35,318 bases of DNA, from the NCBI GenBank assembly GCA_009780985.1, contig WQYZ01000025.1, forward strand, positions 1-35,318. The letters are read 5' to 3'. A model generated the notes under the pieces. That model had not been told where the DNA came from. It made no database searches and was given only the letters and a program-made list of their open reading frames with translations. The stretch comes from Oscillospiraceae bacterium (GTDB taxonomy: Bacteria; Bacillota; Clostridia; Oscillospirales; WRJC01). The position numbers and the translations under genes were made by a program. This document shows positions 35,037-35,318 of the stretch, piece by piece; position 1 is the first letter of the stretch; each line of letters starts with the position of its first letter.

Positions 35037-35318
35037 ATGTTTCTTAAATTTATCTGCTGCGATGTATTCGCAAGAATGGCATGCAAATTTGTGTCTGAAT
35101 CCCAAAACTTTGTGGATATAGAATTTGTGCATATGCTTGCGCACGACGAACCGCAGAAATTAAACCGCATTATAAAAGAAAAAATCGAGAACAGCGTAAA
35201 CGATCCACGACGCAAATACGACGCAGTTATTCTCGGCTACGGTCTGTGCGGCAACGCCGTTATCGGTCTATCCTGCCCCATTCCAATGGTTATTCCCCGC
35301 GCCCACGACTGCTGTACC
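35037..35318 (+). CDS. DUF1638-family protein, N-terminal part (gene continues beyond window end)
   Basis: Not in the ORF track. ATG after GAGGT: MFLKFICCDVFARMACKFVSESQNFVDIEFVHMLAHDEPQKLNRIIKEKIENSVNDPRRKYDAVILGYGLCGNAVIGLSCPIPMVIPRAHDCCT; GYGLCGN..GL and PRAHDC are DUF1638-like. Confidence 0.8.
   Translation, partial: MFLKFICCDVFARMACKFVSESQNFVDIEFVHMLAHDEPQKLNRIIKEKIENSVNDPRRKYDAVILGYGLCGNAVIGLSCPIPMVIPRAHDCCT

Noticed and set aside
35006-35215. 69-aa minus ORF at the window end
   Set aside because: Antisense to the DUF1638 reading frame, which has an SD, an ATG and recognisable motifs.

Overview
The window looks like a bacterial chromosome segment, probably Firmicutes/Clostridia: AT-rich intergenic DNA, strong Shine-Dalgarno (SD) sites, sigma-A promoters and an L20-leader-like attenuator. 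It holds about 30 credible genes. No rRNA, tRNA, CRISPR array or transposase was seen.

Main content, left to right: (1) infC-rpmI-rplT-rRNA methyltransferase ribosomal operon (minus strand) with an extracellular solute-binding lipoprotein gene between infC and rpmI; (2) polysaccharide deacetylase and a zinc-finger methyltransferase; (3) a TPM / zinc-ribbon / SPFH set resembling B. subtilis ydjH-ydjG-ydjI, lacking a local pspA and interrupted by a phosphotransferase gene; (4) a polar amino-acid ABC importer; (5) a second orphan solute-binding protein; (6) a cyclodeaminase + FolD-like pair in which the FolD catalytic Lys appears replaced; (7) creatininase-like, GH99-like, S41 protease and NfeD genes; (8) an RluA-type pseudouridine synthase with an apparently non-canonical start codon; (9) a WG-repeat lipoprotein-like gene; (10) a soluble protein that reads as a MotA cytoplasmic region joined to a FliG C-terminal domain, followed by a CorA-like gene; (11) a Tet(M)-like ribosome-protection GTPase with a divergent tip loop; (12) COG4280-type membrane protein, XRE regulator, HelD-like helicase, BceAB-like ABC transporter, and a 3'-truncated DUF1638 gene.

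The strongest candidates for new biology are the MotA/FliG chimera (23772-24524), the two genes with apparent AUA starts (infC and rluA-like), and the FolD/cyclodeaminase division of labour. All family calls are from reading motifs by eye; no database search was run.
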